Part shown: in pieces, positions 62,948 through 64,000 of the stretch
Layout: every line of letters starts with the position of its first letter
Position numbering within the stretch: position 1 is the stretch's first letter
DNA from: Halomonas sp. BDJS001
Lineage (GTDB): Bacteria; Pseudomonadota; Gammaproteobacteria; Pseudomonadales; Halomonadaceae
Assembly (NCBI RefSeq): GCF_026104355.1
Contig: NZ_CP110535.1
Location: 3,844,001 to 3,908,000 of the forward strand
DNA length: 64,000 nucleotides
Direction: 5' to 3'
The notes under the pieces: generated by a model
Databases searched by the model: none
What the model saw: the letters and a program-made list of their open reading frames with translations, nothing else
What the model was told of the DNA's origin: nothing
Translations under genes and position numbers: made by a program

Positions 62948-63946
62948 TTAAATCTTGCCAATTTCGTTATAGTGATTATCAATCCAGTTTTTTAGCTCGT
63001 TGTCGGTCATCCATTCAGTGTTGTTATCGCTTGAGTACACAAAACCTTCGGGCACCTTTTTGCCATCTTTGATACGTTCTATAGAGTTTCCCCAGTTATT
63101 GATACTCGGCAATATCTTAAAGTGTTCCGTATACTCGTAGGTAAAGTGAGAATCTTCTGAACCAATCATTTGTTCATGTAGTTTTTCACCAGGACGAATA
63201 CCAACTATTTCTTGCTTGGCCTCAGGTGCAATAACGCGCGCCAAGTCTGTGACTCTCATCGAAGGAATTTTCTTTACATAAATCTCGCCACCAACCATGT
63301 CTTCAAAAGCATGCCAAACAAGTTTTACGCCCTGCTCCAGACTAATCATAAAGCGAGTCATGCGTAGATCAGTAATAGGTAGTACACCCTTGTCTTTGAT
63401 AGACATAAAAAACGGTATTACGGAACCACGTGACCCCATTACGTTGCCATACCGAACCACGGAAAATTTGGTTTCATGGCCACCAGCGTAGGAGTTACCC
63501 GCTACAAAAATTTTGTCAGATGCTAGCTTTGTAGCGCCATACAAATTTATGGGGCTGCTGGCTTTATCGGTGGACAGCGCAACTACCCCTTTAACCCCCT
63601 TGTCGATACATGCATCGATCACGTTCATGGCACCATTGATATTGGTCTTGATGCACTCAAAGGGATTATACTCAGCGGTGGGTACAATTTTTGTGGCGGC
63701 CGCATGTACTACATAATCCACGCCATCCAGTGCGCGATACATGCGCTCCCTATCACGCACATCGCCGATAAAAAATCTTAGCCGATCATCGTTTTGAAAC
63801 AGTTTGGCCATCTCCCACTGTTTCATCTCATCACGGGAGAAAATAATAACCCGACGTGGATTGAAGCGTGCAAGTAACATAGGCACAAAAGTATGGCCAA
63901 ATGAGCCGGTTCCACCGGTAATCAAAATTGATTTATCGTTAAACAT
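62948..63946 (-). CDS. pseB: UDP-GlcNAc 4,6-dehydratase (inverting)
   Basis: 332 residues from the ATG at 63946, with AAAGG upstream. A longer frame to 63985 lacks a site. MFNDKSILITGGTGSFGHTF has the Rossmann motif, VIIFSRDEMKQWEMAKLF is the PseB/FlaA1 signature, and the catalytic region has STDKASSPINLYGATK with Lys in place of the usual Tyr of the YxxxK start. It starts pseudaminic acid synthesis by 4,6-dehydration and C5 inversion. First gene of the operon in this window. Confidence 0.96.
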   Translation of the reverse strand: MFNDKSILITGGTGSFGHTFVPMLLARFNPRRVIIFSRDEMKQWEMAKLFQNDDRLRFFIGDVRDRERMYRALDGVDYVVHAAATKIVPTAEYNPFECIKTNINGAMNVIDACIDKGVKGVVALSTDKASSPINLYGATKLASDKIFVAGNSYAGGHETKFSVVRYGNVMGSRGSVIPFFMSIKDKGVLPITDLRMTRFMISLEQGVKLVWHAFEDMVGGEIYVKKIPSMRVTDLARVIAPEAKQEIVGIRPGEKLHEQMIGSEDSHFTYEYTEHFKILPSINNWGNSIERIKDGKKVPEGFVYSSDNNTEWMTDNELKNWIDNHYNEIGKI

Positions 63947-64000
63947 ATGCACCTTTCTCAAATGCGTAGAAAACCATGGAACCACTTTCTATCAGATCTG
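63947..64000. other. pseB upstream sequence at window edge
   Basis: Only 54 bp remain beyond the pseB start, enough for the ribosome site (AAAGGTGCAT) but too short to judge whether the operon starts here or continues outside. Confidence 0.5.

Overview
The window looks like chromosomal DNA of a gammaproteobacterium, most likely a halophile of the Halomonadaceae (Halomonas or a relative). This is inferred from protein style and from the conserved order rpsT-murJ-ribF-ileS-lspA-fkpB-ispH-minor pilins, not from a database search. Almost everything from 1 to 46.9 kb reads on the minus strand, so operons run from high to low coordinates. No rRNA, tRNA or CRISPR array was seen.

Region 1 (about 1-30.6 kb) is a complete type VI secretion system (T6SS). 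The minus-strand block runs tssB-tssC-tssE-tssF-tssG-tagH(fha)-tssJ-tssK-tssL-tssH(clpV)-vasH-vasI-tssA-tssM, followed by a GNAT-like gene. An effector end then holds a PAAR-lysozyme protein with a putative exported immunity protein, vgrG, a DUF2169 adaptor, a DUF4150 (PAAR-like) protein with a nuclease-like C-terminus, an Imm30-type immunity protein, a duplicated DUF2169 scrap with an orphan DUF2569 membrane protein, and a Sel1-repeat protein cut by the window edge. All 13 core Tss components are present. hcp is transcribed divergently from a good sigma-54 -24/-12 element, with a 36-bp palindrome plus a third related site upstream. VasH, the sigma-54 activator encoded in the operon, is the obvious candidate to bind there.

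Region 2 (30.6-46.9 kb) is housekeeping: trpS, five minor-pilin genes (pilE-like, fimT-like, pilV, pilW, pilX), ispH, fkpB, lspA, ileS, ribF, murJ, rpsT, a polar amino-acid ABC transporter (binding protein, permease, ATPase) and a membrane-anchored protein with a ZipA-like C-terminal domain.

Region 3 (46.9-50.5 kb) is a decayed, AT-rich stretch. It has a flagellin 3' remnant with an in-frame stop, scraps of ISL3-, IS1380-, IS66- and IS3-type transposases, and an SGNH-hydrolase gene broken by one base in an A7 run.

Region 4 (50.5-64 kb) makes unusual sugars, probably for flagellin or another surface glycan. The plus-strand cassette encodes an acyl carrier protein, an AMP-forming ligase, an SDR ketoreductase, a NeuD/PglD-type acyltransferase, a VioA-type nucleotide-sugar aminotransferase and a protein with a GT29 sialyltransferase-like motif. 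It resembles the logic of N-(3-hydroxyacyl)-viosamine synthesis. Convergent with it, the minus-strand operon pseB-pseC-(frameshifted second NeuB-family synthase)-pseF-pseG-formyltransferase-like-pseI makes a CMP-pseudaminic-acid-type sugar. No pseH is present and a formyltransferase-like gene sits between pseG and pseI, which suggests a 7-N-formyl variant. The coupling of an ACP-dependent acyl-sugar cassette, a GT29-like enzyme and a formyl-type pse operon beside a flagellin remnant is the most interesting system here.
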